Assembly (NCBI GenBank): GCA_902614395.1
Contig: CACMKW010000001.1
Span: 156,489 to 220,488, forward strand
Source of the DNA: an uncultured Alphaproteobacteria bacterium
Lineage (GTDB): Bacteria; Pseudomonadota; Alphaproteobacteria; HIMB59; GCA-002718135
Length of the DNA stretch: 64,000 bases
Reading direction: 5' to 3'
In this document: positions 19,727 through 30,325 of the stretch, piece after piece
Position numbering within the stretch: position 1 is the first letter of the stretch
Layout: every line of letters begins with the position of its first letter
Made by a program: the position numbers and the translations under genes
The notes under the pieces: generated by a model
What the model was told of the DNA's origin: nothing
The model's input: only the letters and a program-made list of their open reading frames with translations
Database searches by the model: none

Positions 19727-20547
19727 TGTTATTAAAATTTAAACCAACAACACCGGGTTTGAGAGGCACTGTTCTAGTCTCAAAAAAAGGATTGTCTAAA
19801 GAAAAACCTCATAAATCTCTAACAAAAAAGTTTAAATCTACTGGAGGAAGAAATAACCAAGGTAGAATCACTTCAAGAAGAATGGGTGGAGGAGTAAAAA
19901 GAAAATATAGAGTTATAGATTTCAAACGATCTAAAACTGATATTACTGCAGAAGTAATTAGAAATGAATACGATCCTAACCGATCAGCTTTTATATCTTT
20001 AATAAAATATGAAGATGGTGAGCATAGTTATATAATTTCTCCTAAAAATATTAAAATTGGTGAAAAAATAGTTTCAGGTGAAAACGTTACAATAAAAAAT
20101 GGAAACTCCTTACCTTTAAATAATATACCTGTTGGTACCAATATTCATAATATTGAACTAAAACCTGGAGCAGGCGGTCAATTAATTCGATCTGCAGGTT
20201 CCTCCGCACAGATTGTATCCAAAGAGCAACCCTACGTTCAAATAAAATTAATTTCAGGTGAAATAAGACATATTAATAAAAATTGTAGAGCTACAATAGG
20301 TGAGGTATCCAATTCTGATCAAAAAAATATCAAACTAGGTAAGGCCGGTAGAAAAAGGTATTTGGGATTTAGACCAAAAGTAAGAGGTGTTGTTATGAAC
20401 CCTGTTGATCATCCACACGGTGGTGGAGAAGGAAGAACATCCGGAGGTAGAGATCCTGTAACTCCTTGGGGTGTATCAACTAAAGGTAAAAAAACAAGAA
20501 ATAATAAAAAAACGGATATATTTATAATTAGAAGGAAGAAAAAATAA
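19726..20547 (+). CDS. rplB: 50S ribosomal protein L2
   Basis: 273 residues, essential for subunit association and peptidyl transfer. The hallmark [18 protein letters not shown] at residues ~225-242 contains the histidine equivalent to E. coli H229. The [17 protein letters not shown]-terminal motif is also present. Overlaps its neighbours by single bases. Confidence 0.98.
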   Translation: MLLKFKPTTPGLRGTVLVSKKGLSKEKPHKSLTKKFKSTGGRNNQGRITSRRMGGGVKRKYRVIDFKRSKTDITAEVIRNEYDPNRSAFISLIKYEDGEHSYIISPKNIKIGEKIVSGENVTIKNGNSLPLNNIPVGTNIHNIELKPGAGGQLIRSAGSSAQIVSKEQPYVQIKLISGEIRHINKNCRATIGEVSNSDQKNIKLGKAGRKRYLGFRPKVRGVVMNPVDHPHGGGEGRTSGGRDPVTPWGVSTKGKKTRNNKKTDIFIIRRKKK

Positions 20548-20828
20548 TGACTAGATCAGTTTGGAAAGGACCTTTCGTAGATATTACATTAATTAAGAAA
20601 GCTGAAAAGCTATCTCAATCTGGAAGAAAAGAAGTTTTAAAAACTTGGTCAAGAAGATCGACTATTCTTCCACAGTTTGTAGGACTAACTTTCGGTGTTT
20701 ACAATGGGCAAAAATTTATACCTGTAACAGTTAATGAACAAATGGTTGGTCACAAATTAGGTGAATTTTCTCCAACGAGATCATTTAAAGGGCATACAGC
20801 TGCAGACAAGAAAGCGGAACAGAAATGA
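20547..20828 (+). CDS. rpsS: 30S ribosomal protein S19
   Basis: 93 residues in the 30S head, pairing with S13. Motifs: [11 protein letters not shown] at the N-terminus, [14 protein letters not shown] and [16 protein letters not shown]. Start overlaps the rplB stop by one base; overlaps rplV by 4 nt. Confidence 0.98.
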   Translation: MTRSVWKGPFVDITLIKKAEKLSQSGRKEVLKTWSRRSTILPQFVGLTFGVYNGQKFIPVTVNEQMVGHKLGEFSPTRSFKGHTAADKKAEQK

Positions 20829-21193
20829 GCGAAAATCTAACAGCAATTGCTAAAGATAATATGGTAAGAATAAGTCCTACAAAACTAACGATTTTGGTTA
20901 ATAGTATTGTAAATATGAAGGTTAGTTCAGCTATAAATCAATTAAAATTTTCTTCCAAAAGAGTATCTGGGATAATTTTAAAAGTACTTAATGCTGCAGT
21001 TGCAAATGCAGAAAATAATAAGCAACTGGACATAGACAAACTTTTTGTTAAAGAAGCCTTTGTAGGTAAAAGTTTAAGAATGAAAAGGTGGAGACCTCGA
21101 GCAAAAGGTAGAGCGGCTTCCATAATCAAACCATTTAGTAAAGTGACAATAGTTGTTGAGGAAAGAACAGAAATAAACAAGGAATCAAAATAA
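20825..21193 (+). CDS. rplV: 50S ribosomal protein L22
   Basis: 122 residues. The beta-hairpin reaching into the exit tunnel is seen as [18 protein letters not shown]. Slightly longer at the N-terminus than the E. coli protein. Overlaps rpsS by 4 nt and shares a base with rpsC. Confidence 0.96.
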   Translation: MSENLTAIAKDNMVRISPTKLTILVNSIVNMKVSSAINQLKFSSKRVSGIILKVLNAAVANAENNKQLDIDKLFVKEAFVGKSLRMKRWRPRAKGRAASIIKPFSKVTIVVEERTEINKESK

Positions 21194-21870
21194 TGGGACA
21201 AAAAGTAAATCCTTATGGCATCCGATTAGGTATCAATAAAACCTGGTCATCAAGATGGTTTTCCAAAAATGAATATACAAAGTTATTACATCAAGATTTG
21301 GAAATAAAAAAATATGTAGAAAAAAAATTAAAGAATGCAAGTATTTCAAAAATTAATATCGAAAGAGCCGCTAAAAAATTAAGACTATCAATCTATAGTT
21401 CAAGGCCTGGTATTATTATTGGAAAAAAGGGTGCAGATATTGAAACACTTAAAAATGATCTTTCTAAAATGTCTAATCTTGAAGTATTTCTTGATATAAA
21501 AGAAGTCAGGAAACCAGAAGTAGAAGCAAGATTAGTTGCAGAAAACATTGCATCTCAGTTAGAAAAAAGAATATCATTTAGAAGAGCAATGAAAAAAGCT
21601 GTGCAATCAGCAATGCGATTGGGAGCTAAAGGTGTAAAAGTCGTTTGCAGTGGAAGATTAGGTGGTGCAGAAATAGCTAGAACCGAAAAATATCACGAAG
21701 GCAGTGTGCCATTACACACGCTTAGGGGTGATATAGATTATGCTACTGCAGAAGCAGAAACAACCTATGGGATCTGTGGAATAAAAGTTTGGATTAATAA
21801 AGGAGAAATTCTTTTAAAAGACCCATATGCAAGTGAGAAAAAACAGATTGATCAAGGGAGTGTTAGATAA
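21193..21870 (+). CDS. rpsC: 30S ribosomal protein S3
   Basis: 225 residues at the mRNA entry channel. The KH domain [16 protein letters not shown] (residues ~72-87) and the C-terminal [20 protein letters not shown] motif are intact. Starts with the family-typical [13 protein letters not shown]. The end contains a GGGAG that serves as ribosome binding site for rplP. Confidence 0.98.
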   Translation: MGQKVNPYGIRLGINKTWSSRWFSKNEYTKLLHQDLEIKKYVEKKLKNASISKINIERAAKKLRLSIYSSRPGIIIGKKGADIETLKNDLSKMSNLEVFLDIKEVRKPEVEARLVAENIASQLEKRISFRRAMKKAVQSAMRLGAKGVKVVCSGRLGGAEIARTEKYHEGSVPLHTLRGDIDYATAEAETTYGICGIKVWINKGEILLKDPYASEKKQIDQGSVR

Positions 21871-22286
21871 TGAATATGTTATCACCTAAAAAAACTAAAT
21901 TTAGAAAACAATTTAAAGGTAGAATTCATGGATCTTCTAAAGGTAACTACGCTCTTAATTATGGTAGTTTTGGCTTAAAGGCTATGGAGCCAGAAAGAGT
22001 TACTTCAAGACAAATTGAAGCTGCAAGAAAAGCAATAACAAGATATTTGAAAAGAGCAGGTAGAATGTGGATTAGAATCTTTCCAGATGTTCCAGTATCA
22101 AAGAAACCAGCTGAGGTAAGAATGGGCAAAGGAAAAGGATCAATTGAATACTGGGCTTGTAGAGTTAAACCAGGGAGAATTATGTTCGAAGTGGATGGTG
22201 TAAATATAAATGATGCAAGAAAGGCTATGACTTTAGCAGCTGCAAAACTTCCTATTAAATGTAAATTTGTTGAAAGAAATATCTAA
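21870..22286 (+). CDS. rplP: 50S ribosomal protein L16
   Basis: 138 residues contacting A-site tRNA. Motifs: [15 protein letters not shown] at the start and [31 protein letters not shown]. Two start codons are possible: ATG 21870 (overlapping the rpsC stop, 9 nt after GGGAG) and ATG 21876, which gives the more usual MLSPKKTKF beginning. The SD spacing favours 21870. Confidence 0.96.
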   Translation: MNMLSPKKTKFRKQFKGRIHGSSKGNYALNYGSFGLKAMEPERVTSRQIEAARKAITRYLKRAGRMWIRIFPDVPVSKKPAEVRMGKGKGSIEYWACRVKPGRIMFEVDGVNINDARKAMTLAAAKLPIKCKFVERNI

Positions 22287-22480
22287 TGAATAAAAAAATT
22301 AACATAGATAATAAAAAAATTAAGGATGAAATATTGAACTTAAAGAAAGCATTAATGAACTTAAATTTTCAAAAATCTTCTGGACAGTTAGAAAAAACAT
22401 CTAGAATTAAAGATACAAAAAGGCAAATTGCTAGATTAAATTCAAAATTGTTAAATATAAAAGGAGTGAAGAATGCCTAA
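22286..22480 (+). CDS. rpmC: 50S ribosomal protein L29
   Basis: 64 residues, a two-helix protein beside L23 at the tunnel exit. The family core is recognisable as [30 protein letters not shown] (split), corresponding to LFNLRFQ..TGQLEN..RI...R..IAR. Overlaps rplP by 1 nt and rpsQ by 8 nt. Confidence 0.92.
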   Translation: MNKKINIDNKKIKDEILNLKKALMNLNFQKSSGQLEKTSRIKDTKRQIARLNSKLLNIKGVKNA

Positions 22481-22718
22481 AAGAATTTTATCAGGAGTAG
22501 TTGTTTCTTCAAACTCAAATAAAACTATTACTGTAGATGTAACTAGAAGAATTAAACACAAACTTTATAAAAAAATAATTAGACAAACAAAAAAATATCA
22601 TGCTCACGATGAGAACAATGAGTTTAATGTCGGGGATATGGTTTCAATAATTGAGTCTAAACCAATATCAAAGTTAAAAAAATGGAAAGTGATCTCAAAC
22701 ACAGGAGAAAAATCGTGA
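22473..22718 (+). CDS. rpsQ: 30S ribosomal protein S17
   Basis: 81 residues, OB-fold primary binder of 16S rRNA. Motifs [27 protein letters not shown] and [23 protein letters not shown] precedes the ATG within rpmC. The last codons overlap the GTG start of rplN by 4 nt. Confidence 0.95.
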   Translation: MPKRILSGVVVSSNSNKTITVDVTRRIKHKLYKKIIRQTKKYHAHDENNEFNVGDMVSIIESKPISKLKKWKVISNTGEKS

Positions 22719-23083
22719 TTCAAATGCAATCAAAACTATTTGTTGCAGATAATTCAGGTGCAAGAACTATTCAATGTATAAAAGTCCTGGGAGGTTCTAA
22801 AAGAAGATCAGCCTCAATTGGTGACATAATTGTTGTCTCAATTAAGGATGCTTTACCTAGAGCAAAAGTAAAAAAGGGTGATGTGTATAAAGCAGTAATA
22901 GTTAGAACTTCAAAAGATTTTAAAAGACCTGACGGATCTGCAATTAGATTTGACAAAAATGCTGCAGTTCTACTTGATAAACAAGAAGAGCCAATCGCAA
23001 CAAGAATATTTGGACCAGTAACAAGAGAGCTAAGAAGTAAAAAATTTATGAAAATAATAAGCTTAGCACCTGAGGTAATTTAA
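22715..23083 (+). CDS. rplN: 50S ribosomal protein L14
   Basis: 122 residues from GTG 22715, giving [20 protein letters not shown], the normal L14 start and length. AGGAG (22703-22707) lies 7 nt upstream and the GTGA overlaps the rpsQ stop. An in-frame ATG at 22682 would add 11 residues read from rpsQ sequence and is rejected. L14 forms inter-subunit bridge B8. Confidence 0.96.
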   Translation: MIQMQSKLFVADNSGARTIQCIKVLGGSKRRSASIGDIIVVSIKDALPRAKVKKGDVYKAVIVRTSKDFKRPDGSAIRFDKNAAVLLDKQEEPIATRIFGPVTRELRSKKFMKIISLAPEVI

Positions 23084-23397
23084 TGAATAAAAAATTTAAA
23101 TTAAAAAAAGGAGACGAGGTAATTGTTCTTGCTGGTAAAGATAAAGGTAAAACAGGAAAAATTATAAAGATGGTACCCAAACAAATGAAAGTAATTGTTT
23201 CAGAAATCAATAAAGTTAAAAAGAACCAAAAACCAGACAATAATCAACCAGGTGGTATCATTGATAAAGAAATGCCTATACACATTTCAAATCTATCATT
23301 TTATGATCCTGAATTAAAAAAAGGTATAAGAATTGGCTATAAGCTTGATAAGAATAAGAAAATCAGAATTAATAAATCTTCGGGTAAGGAAATTTAA
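23083..23397 (+). CDS. rplX: 50S ribosomal protein L24
   Basis: 104 residues; assembly initiator near the tunnel exit. KOW motif [20 protein letters not shown] at residues ~7-26, then the [17 protein letters not shown] signature. Shares one base with both neighbours. Confidence 0.96.
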   Translation: MNKKFKLKKGDEVIVLAGKDKGKTGKIIKMVPKQMKVIVSEINKVKKNQKPDNNQPGGIIDKEMPIHISNLSFYDPELKKGIRIGYKLDKNKKIRINKSSGKEI

Positions 23398-23948
23398 TGA
23401 GTAGACTTTTAGAAGAATACAAAAATCAAATTAGGGAAGAATTAAAGTCTAAACTTGATCTTAAAAATATATTTGAAGTTCCAAAAATAAAAAAAATTAC
23501 TTTGAATATAGGTGTTGGAGAAGGAAAAGATGATTCAAAATTAATTGATAAGGCTTTAGATGATCTAACTCTTATATCAGGTCAAAAAGCAGTTAAAACA
23601 ATTTCAAAAAAAGCAATTTCAGGCTTTAAAATTAGGGCTGGAATGCCTCTAGGTGTGAAAGTTACACTCCGTAATAAAATTATGTATGAATTTCTTGACA
23701 GATTGGTAAATATTGCAATTCCAAGAATAAGAGATTTTAGAGGTTTAAATATGAAAAGTTTCGATGGTAATGGAAATTTTTCTATGGGAATTAAGGAACA
23801 TGTAATATTTCCAGAAATAAATTTTGATAAGGTAGACAAAGTTAGAGGTATGGATATTACTATTTGTACATCTGCAAAAAATAATAACGAGGCTTTAGAA
23901 CTACTTAAAAGTTTTAATATGCCTTTTAAAGACAACCAGGTTAATTAA
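23397..23948 (+). CDS. rplE: 50S ribosomal protein L5
   Basis: 183 residues binding 5S rRNA and the P-site tRNA. Motifs: [34 protein letters not shown] and [19 protein letters not shown]. Complete. rpsN follows after 8 nt with GGAG in the gap. Confidence 0.97.
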   Translation: MSRLLEEYKNQIREELKSKLDLKNIFEVPKIKKITLNIGVGEGKDDSKLIDKALDDLTLISGQKAVKTISKKAISGFKIRAGMPLGVKVTLRNKIMYEFLDRLVNIAIPRIRDFRGLNMKSFDGNGNFSMGIKEHVIFPEINFDKVDKVRGMDITICTSAKNNNEALELLKSFNMPFKDNQVN

Positions 23949-23956
23949 GGAGTAAA

Positions 23957-24262
23957 ATGGCAAAACTCAGTTCAGTGCAAAAAAATCTTTTTAGAAAAAA
24001 ATTAATTAAAAAATTTAAATCTAAGAGAGATAGCCTTAAAGCTAAAATAAAAAATAAAAACATTTCTTTAGAAGAAAGAATTTCTTATCAAAATAAACTA
24101 AATGATCTTCCCAGAAATGGTTCATCTATTAGACATAGAAACAGATGTGAAATAACTGGTAGGCCAAGAGGAAACTATAGAAAATTTGGTTTATCTAGAA
24201 TTAAACTAAGAGAGCTTTCAATGACTGGTGATTTACCAGGAGTTGTAAAGTCAAGTTGGTAG
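23957..24262 (+). CDS. rpsN: 30S ribosomal protein S14 (zinc-free form)
   Basis: 101 residues. The long, zinc-independent form: only one cysteine ([25 protein letters not shown]) instead of the four-cysteine ribbon. [24 protein letters not shown] end as in other alphaproteobacteria. AAGGAG ribosome binding site upstream. Confidence 0.97.
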   Translation: MAKLSSVQKNLFRKKLIKKFKSKRDSLKAKIKNKNISLEERISYQNKLNDLPRNGSSIRHRNRCEITGRPRGNYRKFGLSRIKLRELSMTGDLPGVVKSSW

Positions 24263-24273
24263 GGAGGGGTAAT

Positions 24274-24672
24274 ATGGCTTTAAACGATTCACTTTCAGAT
24301 ATGCTAGCTAGAATTAAAAACGCTCATCAAGCAAATAAAGTATCAACTTTGTGCCTTAAATCAAAGTTAAACATGAATGTTCTAAGCGTTCTAAAGGATG
24401 AAGGTTATATAAGAGATTTTAAAAATATCGAAGAGAGAAAAGGTATAAACTCTATAAAAATTGACTTAAAATATTATAATGGAAGTCCAGTAATTAAGAA
24501 AATAAAAAGAATTTCAAAACCCGGTATTAGAAAGTATTCTAAAATTAGTGAGCTCAGTAAACCATATGGAGGGTTAGGAATATCTATTCTCTCAACTCCA
24601 AAAGGAGTAATGTCTGATCATCAAGCTAAGAAAAACAATGTTGGTGGTGAAATTTTGTGTGAGGTATTTTAA
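24274..24672 (+). CDS. rpsH: 30S ribosomal protein S8
   Basis: 132 residues from ATG 24274, giving MALNDSLSDMLARIKNA, the normal start. GGGAGGGG (24262-24269) precedes it. A GTG... frame start 18 nt earlier would overlap rpsN and add atypical residues. C-terminal GLGISILSTPKGVMSDHQAKKNNVGGE(ILCEVF) is the rRNA-binding signature. Shares a base with rplF. Confidence 0.96.
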   Translation: MALNDSLSDMLARIKNAHQANKVSTLCLKSKLNMNVLSVLKDEGYIRDFKNIEERKGINSIKIDLKYYNGSPVIKKIKRISKPGIRKYSKISELSKPYGGLGISILSTPKGVMSDHQAKKNNVGGEILCEVF

Positions 24673-25202
24673 TGTCAAGAATTGCAAATAACCCAATAAA
24701 AATTTCTAAAGAAGTAGAATGTGCATTCAGAGATGGAATTTTTTCAGCAAAAGGCAAGCTTGGACAGATGCAAACTAAAATAAATTCTAACTTTGATATC
24801 AATATAAACGAAGATGAAATAAAAGTTATTTCTAATATTGAAAATAATAAAGACCCTAACTGGGGAACAACAAGAGCCATTGTTGCAAACATTATTAATG
24901 GTGTAACAAATGGTTTTACAAAAACTTTAGAATTAAACGGGACCGGATACAGAGCTAGTGTTTCTGGTTCTAAATTAAAACTAGAACTAGGTTATAGTCA
25001 TGATATTAACTTTGATATTCCTGCAGATGTAAAAATTGAATGTCCAAAACAAAACTTGATTAAGCTTAGTAGTATAAATAAGGAGAAGCTGGGTGCAGCT
25101 GCTGCTAAAATTAGATCATTTAGAAAACCAGAACCATTTAAAGGTAAAGGAATAAAATATATTGATGAATATATTTTTAGAAAAGAGGGTAAAAAGAAAT
25201 AA
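24672..25202 (+). CDS. rplF: 50S ribosomal protein L6
   Basis: 176 residues, two L6 repeats near the factor-binding site. Motifs: MSRIANNPIKI start, ELNGTGYRASVSGSKLKLELGYSH (split) and KIRSFRKPEPFKGKGIKY. Normal length. Overlaps rpsH by 1 nt; rplR starts 3 nt downstream. Confidence 0.97.
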   Translation: MSRIANNPIKISKEVECAFRDGIFSAKGKLGQMQTKINSNFDININEDEIKVISNIENNKDPNWGTTRAIVANIINGVTNGFTKTLELNGTGYRASVSGSKLKLELGYSHDINFDIPADVKIECPKQNLIKLSSINKEKLGAAAAKIRSFRKPEPFKGKGIKYIDEYIFRKEGKKK

Positions 25203-25205
25203 TTT

Positions 25206-25538
25206 ATGAAAGATAGAAAAGAAAGAGTAAGATATAAATCTAAGAAAGTTTCTAAAAGAAATAGATTAAGTGTTTTTAGATCAAATAATCATTTATATGC
25301 CCAACTTATAGATGATATAAATGGTGTTACACTTGCAAGTTCCTCATCTCTTGAAAAATCAATTAAAGATAAAAAATTACAAAGAAAGGAAATTGCTGAA
25401 TTAATTGGTAAAAATATAGCAAAAAAAATAATTTCTAAAGGAATAGATAAAGTTGCCTTTGATAGAGGTAAATATAAATATCATGGTTTAATTAAAATAC
25501 TTGCAGAGTCAGCAAGATCTGAAGGTCTTAATTTTTAG
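25206..25538 (+). CDS. rplR: 50S ribosomal protein L18
   Basis: 110 residues binding 5S rRNA. Recognisable segments: [26 protein letters not shown] and the C-terminal [28 protein letters not shown] little shorter than the E. coli protein (117). The AGAGG at its end is the ribosome binding site of rpsE. Confidence 0.96.
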   Translation: MKDRKERVRYKSKKVSKRNRLSVFRSNNHLYAQLIDDINGVTLASSSSLEKSIKDKKLQRKEIAELIGKNIAKKIISKGIDKVAFDRGKYKYHGLIKILAESARSEGLNF

Positions 25539-25546
25539 AGGTATGT

Positions 25547-26056
25547 ATGTTTGAGAATGACAAAAATGAATTTAGTGAACATCTAATAACAATTAATAGA
25601 GTTGCCAAAGTTGTTAAAGGTGGAAGAAGATTTGGATTTGCCGCTATAATGATAGTTGGTGATAACAAAGGTAGAGTAGGAATAGGGACAGGCAAGGCAA
25701 AAGAAGTACCTGAGGCTGTAAGAAAAGCTACAGAAAATGCTAAATCTAAAATGATTAGAGTTCACCTGAAAGAAAATAGAACTATTCATCATGATATTGT
25801 TGGACGTTTTGGAGCTGGAAAAGTAATTTTAAGAACAGCTGCACCGGGAACTGGTATTATTGCAGGGGGTCCTATGAGAGCACTTTTTGAGTCTCTTGGG
25901 ATTAAAGATGTTGTAGCCAAATCTACTGGAACATCTAATCCACATAACATGTTAAAAGCAACATTAAATGCATTTAAAATATCTGAGTCACCAAAGTCAG
26001 TTGCTGCAAAAAGGTCAAAAAAAATAAATGAAATAACCTCTACTAAGAATAATTAA
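25547..26056 (+). CDS. rpsE: 30S ribosomal protein S5
   Basis: 169 residues at the mRNA entry and accuracy centre. [20 protein letters not shown] core ([20 protein letters not shown]), [19 protein letters not shown] and [14 protein letters not shown]. The start at 25547 has AGAGG 5 nt upstream. Only 2 nt separate it from rplO: the rpmD gene normally found here is missing. Confidence 0.97.
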   Translation: MFENDKNEFSEHLITINRVAKVVKGGRRFGFAAIMIVGDNKGRVGIGTGKAKEVPEAVRKATENAKSKMIRVHLKENRTIHHDIVGRFGAGKVILRTAAPGTGIIAGGPMRALFESLGIKDVVAKSTGTSNPHNMLKATLNAFKISESPKSVAAKRSKKINEITSTKNN

Positions 26057-26058
26057 TT

Positions 26059-26517
26059 ATGAAAATTAATGAATTAAAATCACCACCAAGCTCTAGTAAG
26101 CAAAATAAGAGAAGGGGAAGGGGTTCAGGTTCTGGACTTGGAAAAACAGCTGGAAGAGGTGTTAAAGGTCAAAAATCAAGATCCGGTGTTTCTATTAACG
26201 GTTTCGAAGGTGGACAAATGCCTATTTATAGACGCTTACCCAAAAGAGGTTTTAAAAATCACTTTAGAATAAAAACTCAAAGCATTAGTTTCACTATGAT
26301 AAACAATATAATCAAAAAATATAACCTTGATCCTTCTACAATTAAAGAAGAAGAACTATTTAACAAAAAAATTTTTAAAAGATCCAAAGGAAGTTTAAAA
26401 CTTCTTAATATCGGGGAACCAATTAAAACAACTAATTTAGAAATTTCTTATGCTTCCAAAAAGGCTGTAGAAGTTTTAGAAAAATTAGGTGGTAAAATTA
26501 AACTTACAAAGAAATAA
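26059..26517 (+). CDS. rplO: 50S ribosomal protein L15
   Basis: 152 residues. Glycine/arginine-rich N-terminal extension ([20 protein letters not shown]) and the [18 protein letters not shown] signature. It follows rpsE directly, with no rpmD in between, and abuts secY with no spacer. Confidence 0.96.
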   Translation: MKINELKSPPSSSKQNKRRGRGSGSGLGKTAGRGVKGQKSRSGVSINGFEGGQMPIYRRLPKRGFKNHFRIKTQSISFTMINNIIKKYNLDPSTIKEEELFNKKIFKRSKGSLKLLNIGEPIKTTNLEISYASKKAVEVLEKLGGKIKLTKK

Positions 26518-27858
26518 ATGGCAACAGCTGCAGACAGATTAGCTAATAACTTAAACTTTGGAGCTTTAGGAAAGGCAACTGAATTAAGACAAAGACTGTT
26601 ATTTACTTTAGGTGCATTAATTGTATTTCGCTTAGGTACATTTCTACCAATACCAGGTATTAATCCATTAGCTTTACAACAATTTTTTGAACAACAATCA
26701 TCTGGTATTTTAGGTATTTTTGATACATTTTCTGGCGGTGCACTTGGGAGAATGGGAATTTTTGCCCTCGGTGTTATGCCTTACATATCATCATCAATAA
26801 TCATGACCTTAATGCAATCTGCAATTCCTTATTTAAAATCTTTAAAAGAACAAGGATCAAAAGGGAGAAGACAACTTCTACAATTTACAAGATATGTTAC
26901 AGTTTTAATTGCAGCAGTTCAAGGATATGGAGTATCTATTGGTCTAGAATCAATGCAAACAACATATGGAAATATTGTTTTCGAACCTGGATTATTTTTT
27001 AGATTAACTACAGTAATAACTCTTGTAGGTGGAACAATTTTCCTCATGTGGTTGGGTGAACAAATTTCTTCAAGAGGTGTAGGAAATGGAATTTCACTAA
27101 TTATAACTGCAGGAATAATTGCTAATCTCCCGAGTGCATTTGTTAGTACTTTACAATTAGGTAGAACTGGAGAATTAAGTATTGCATTTATTTTAGGAAT
27201 ATTAATCCTTATACTTCTTTTGATTATATTTATTGTTTTTGTTGAAAAAGCTCAAAGACGTTTACCAGTTCAATATCCAAAAAGACAAGTTGGAAATAAA
27301 ATTTATGGCGGTCAAAGTTCACATTTGCCATTAAAAATCAATACCGCAGGTGTTATTCCTGTTATTTTTGCATCATCTATTCTTCTTCTTCCAAATACTA
27401 TGTCTGGATTTGGTGCCGGATCCTCAAGCGAAATTTTTATTTTAATCTCAAGTTATTTAGGAAGAGGTCAACCATTGTATTTAGCATTGTATGCAGCAAT
27501 GATAATATTTTTTGGGTTTTTCTATACATCTATTGTCTTTAATCCAGATGAACAAGCAGAAAACCTGAGAAAATATGGAGGTTTTATTCCAGGTATAAGA
27601 CCAGGAGAAAATACAGCAAAATATATAGAATTTGTTTTGATAAGACTAACCACTATAGGAACTATTTATTTAACATTTGTAGCTCTTTTGCCGGAATTCC
27701 TATTATCAAGAACTTCAATACCTTTTTATCTTGGAGGCACAGCATTATTAATTGTAGTTGTAGTAATGATAGACTTTATTACCCAAGTACAATCACATCT
27801 GTTTCAACATCAATATGAAGGATTGCTTAAAAAAACCAAGTTAAAAGGCAGAAGGTAG
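26518..27858 (+). CDS. secY: Preprotein translocase subunit SecY
   Basis: 446-residue, ten-helix pore of the Sec channel. Visible: plug/TM2 region FDTFSGGALGRMGIFALGVMPYI (split), SRGVGNGISLII, YPKRQVGNKIYGGQSSHLPLKIN cytoplasmic loop (split) and NPDEQAENLRKYGGFIPGIRPG. The ATG directly follows the rplO stop. It partners SecE encoded at 3458-3673. Complete. Confidence 0.98.
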   Translation: MATAADRLANNLNFGALGKATELRQRLLFTLGALIVFRLGTFLPIPGINPLALQQFFEQQSSGILGIFDTFSGGALGRMGIFALGVMPYISSSIIMTLMQSAIPYLKSLKEQGSKGRRQLLQFTRYVTVLIAAVQGYGVSIGLESMQTTYGNIVFEPGLFFRLTTVITLVGGTIFLMWLGEQISSRGVGNGISLIITAGIIANLPSAFVSTLQLGRTGELSIAFILGILILILLLIIFIVFVEKAQRRLPVQYPKRQVGNKIYGGQSSHLPLKINTAGVIPVIFASSILLLPNTMSGFGAGSSSEIFILISSYLGRGQPLYLALYAAMIIFFGFFYTSIVFNPDEQAENLRKYGGFIPGIRPGENTAKYIEFVLIRLTTIGTIYLTFVALLPEFLLSRTSIPFYLGGTALLIVVVVMIDFITQVQSHLFQHQYEGLLKKTKLKGRR

Positions 27859-27859
27859 A

Positions 27860-28432
27860 TTGAAAAAAATAATTTTTTTTGGCCCCCCAGGAGCAGGAAA
27901 GGGTACACAGGCTAAAATAATCTCAAAGTTTTTAAATATTTCTCATCTTTCAACAGGTGACATCTTAAGAAAAAAATTGTTAGATAATGATGATTTAGCA
28001 AAAAAATTGCAATCAATTATGTCTTCAGGTAATTTAGTTTCAGATGATATTCTTAATTCTATTGTATCTTCAAGGTTAAAAAATGAAACAAATAAAGGTT
28101 TTATACTAGATGGTTACCCACGAACTTTAGCACAATCTGAATTTCTAAATAATTTTTTTTTAGAGACTTCTACATCTTTAGATTATATTTTTGATATTCA
28201 AATAAATTTTGAAATACTTAAAAGTAGAATTGTAAAAAGATCCTTAGAAGAAGGCAGAGAGGACGATAATATAAATGTTATAGAAACAAGATATAATGAA
28301 TATATTAATTCTACTCAGAAAGTTTCAAATATTTACAAAGACAATTATTCATCTATTTTTTATGAAATAGATGGATCTCGACAAATTCAAGAAATAACTA
28401 ATAAAATTAAAGATATTTTAAAAAAATCATGA
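27860..28432 (+). CDS. adk: Adenylate kinase (short form)
   Basis: 190 residues from a TTG start one base after secY, with GAAGG just upstream. Interconverts AMP + ATP and 2 ADP. P-loop GPPGAGKGTQ (residues 8-17), AMP-binding HLSTGDILRK and DGYPRTLAQ, and R-rich KSRIVKRSLEEGREDDN. The LID insertion is missing, as in the short alphaproteobacterial enzymes; no zinc cysteines. The secY-adk order is conserved. Confidence 0.95.
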   Translation: MKKIIFFGPPGAGKGTQAKIISKFLNISHLSTGDILRKKLLDNDDLAKKLQSIMSSGNLVSDDILNSIVSSRLKNETNKGFILDGYPRTLAQSEFLNNFFLETSTSLDYIFDIQINFEILKSRIVKRSLEEGREDDNINVIETRYNEYINSTQKVSNIYKDNYSSIFYEIDGSRQIQEITNKIKDILKKS

Positions 28433-28461
28433 AAAACAGCCAAATTTTCATATATCTTTTC

Positions 28462-28491
28462 TTGACTAATTGCATGATTATCATGTATTCA
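28462..28491 (+). promoter_or_regulatory. Candidate promoter of the rpsM (alpha) segment with a dyad in the spacer
   Basis: TTGACT (28462-28467), 18-nt spacer and TATTCA (28486-28491), 29 nt before rpsM in an 87-nt gap. The end of the spacer is the perfect palindrome CATGAT-T-ATCATG (28473-28485). Its position between -35 and -10 would suit an operator; no regulator is identified. Confidence 0.4.
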
Positions 28492-28519
28492 CCCTCATTC
28501 ATTTTTTTTGGATATCAGT

Positions 28520-28900
28520 ATGGCTAGAATCTCAGGTGTTAACATTCCTACAAATAAGAAGGTAAATATAGCGCTTACATATATTTTTGGAATAGGGAAA
28601 AAGATTGCTATGGATATTTGTAATAATGCTTCAATAGATACTACTAAACGTGTTAGCGAACTAAATGAAGAAGAGGTAAATAAAATAAGAGATTTAATTG
28701 ACAAAGATTATTCTGTAGAAGGTGATTTAAGGCGAAAAATATCCTTAGATATAAAAAGACTTAATGATTTAGGTTGTTATAGAGGTCTTCGTCATCGAAA
28801 AAAATTACCTGTTAGAGGACAAAGAACACATACTAATGCCAGAACTAGAAAAGGTAAAGCAGTCGCTATTGCAGGAAAGAAAAAAGTTACAAAAGGCTAA
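28520..28900 (+). CDS. rpsM: 30S ribosomal protein S13
   Basis: 126 residues from ATG 28520, giving [15 protein letters not shown], the normal beginning. A TTG 12 nt earlier is less likely. Contacts P-site tRNA and S19. C-terminal basic signature [20 protein letters not shown] followed by TRKGK. Opens the alpha-type segment rpsM-rpsK-rpoA-rplQ; rpsD is not in this segment, as is usual for alphaproteobacteria. Confidence 0.96.
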   Translation: MARISGVNIPTNKKVNIALTYIFGIGKKIAMDICNNASIDTTKRVSELNEEEVNKIRDLIDKDYSVEGDLRRKISLDIKRLNDLGCYRGLRHRKKLPVRGQRTHTNARTRKGKAVAIAGKKKVTKG

Positions 28901-28901
28901 A

Positions 28902-29282
28902 ATGGTAGAGAAAAAAAAATCAAAAATCAAAAAAAAATTCTCTTCTGGTGTAGCACATATAGTTTCTTCATTTAACAATACTATTATTACAATTACTGAT
29001 GATAAAGGCAATGCATTAGCGTGGTCTTCCTCAGGACATAAAGGTTTTAAAGGATCAAGAAAGTCTACACCTTATGCTGCTCAAATAGCAGCAGAAGATG
29101 TGGGTAACAAAGCAAAAGAATATGGTTTAAAAAATCTTAAGGTAGAAGTATCAGGTCCAGGTTCAGGACGAGAGTCTGCTCTAAGATCATTACAATCTAT
29201 TGGTTACGTGATTACTTCTATCAAAGATGTAACTCCTATACCTCATAATGGTTGTAGGCCAAGAAAAAGAAGAAGAGTTTAA
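28902..29282 (+). CDS. rpsK: 30S ribosomal protein S11
   Basis: 126 residues from ATG 28902, one base after the rpsM stop. A longer frame open from 28836 overlaps rpsM and is rejected. Platform protein with [31 protein letters not shown] and the terminal [15 protein letters not shown]. Confidence 0.97.
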   Translation: MVEKKKSKIKKKFSSGVAHIVSSFNNTIITITDDKGNALAWSSSGHKGFKGSRKSTPYAAQIAAEDVGNKAKEYGLKNLKVEVSGPGSGRESALRSLQSIGYVITSIKDVTPIPHNGCRPRKRRRV

Positions 29283-29297
29283 AAAAGGAGTATTGAG

Positions 29298-30320
29298 GTG
29301 TTACAAAAAAACTGGAGTGAATTAATTAAACCAACAAAGATGGAAGTCAATGTAGATGAAAGTAACGGAAGAATTGGTAAGCTTATAGCTGAACCTTTGG
29401 AAAGGGGATTTGGGTTAACATTAGGCAACTCAATTAGAAGGGTTTTATTATCTTCTTTACAAGGGGCTGCTATCACTTCAGTTAAAATTAAAGGTGTTGT
29501 GCATGAATTTTCTACAATTCCTGGAGTTAAAGAAGATTTAACAGATATACTTTTAAATTTAAAATCAATAGCTGTGAAAGTACATTCACCTGGTTTAAAA
29601 AAAATGTATATTAAATCATCAGGCTCTGGTGAAATTAGAGCAGGTAATTTTGAAACTGACTCAGAAACTGAAATTATGAATCCAGATCAGATAGTTATGA
29701 CACTTGATTCTAATGCTGATGTAGAAATTGAAGCAAATATTGAAACAGGAAAGGGTTATGTTACCGCAGAAGTTGCTGAAGATGAAAATAAAAATATTGG
29801 AGAAATTAAGTTAGACGCAATGTTTAGTCCTGTTGTGAAAGCTTCCTATAAAATCGAGAACAGTAGGGTTGGCCAAGTAACTGATTTTGATAAGTTAGTT
29901 TTTGATGTTGAAACTAACGGTGCAATTTCACCCGATGATGCTATAGCTTTAGCGGCAAGAATTTTACAGGATCAGCTTCAACCATTTATTAATTTTGACG
30001 AACCTGAAGTACTACCTGATCAATCTTCAGCAGAAAACTTATCATTTAATTCAAATCTATTAAAAAAAGTAGAAGAGTTAGAGTTATCTGTTAGATCTGC
30101 AAATTGCCTGAAAAACGACAATATAATTTATATTGGTGATCTAGTTCAAAAATCTGAGTCAGAGATGCTTAGAACTCCTAATTTTGGAAGAAAATCTTTA
30201 AATGAAATTAAAGAGGTACTTCAACAAATGGAACTTAATTTGGGTATGTCAGTTCCTGATTGGCCACCTGAAAATATTGATGATTTAGCAAAAAAATATG
30301 AGGATCCATTTAACAAGTAA
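29298..30320 (+). CDS. rpoA: DNA-directed RNA polymerase subunit alpha
   Basis: 340 residues from GTG 29298, with AAGGAG (29285-29290) 7 nt upstream. [12 protein letters not shown] is the alphaproteobacterial beginning. The N-terminal dimerisation domain has [22 protein letters not shown] (split). The linker (~235-255) leads to the C-terminal domain with [16 protein letters not shown]; the arginine equivalent to E. coli R265, which contacts UP elements, is kept. Confidence 0.98.
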   Translation: MLQKNWSELIKPTKMEVNVDESNGRIGKLIAEPLERGFGLTLGNSIRRVLLSSLQGAAITSVKIKGVVHEFSTIPGVKEDLTDILLNLKSIAVKVHSPGLKKMYIKSSGSGEIRAGNFETDSETEIMNPDQIVMTLDSNADVEIEANIETGKGYVTAEVAEDENKNIGEIKLDAMFSPVVKASYKIENSRVGQVTDFDKLVFDVETNGAISPDDAIALAARILQDQLQPFINFDEPEVLPDQSSAENLSFNSNLLKKVEELELSVRSANCLKNDNIIYIGDLVQKSESEMLRTPNFGRKSLNEIKEVLQQMELNLGMSVPDWPPENIDDLAKKYEDPFNK

Positions 30321-30325
30321 AAAAA

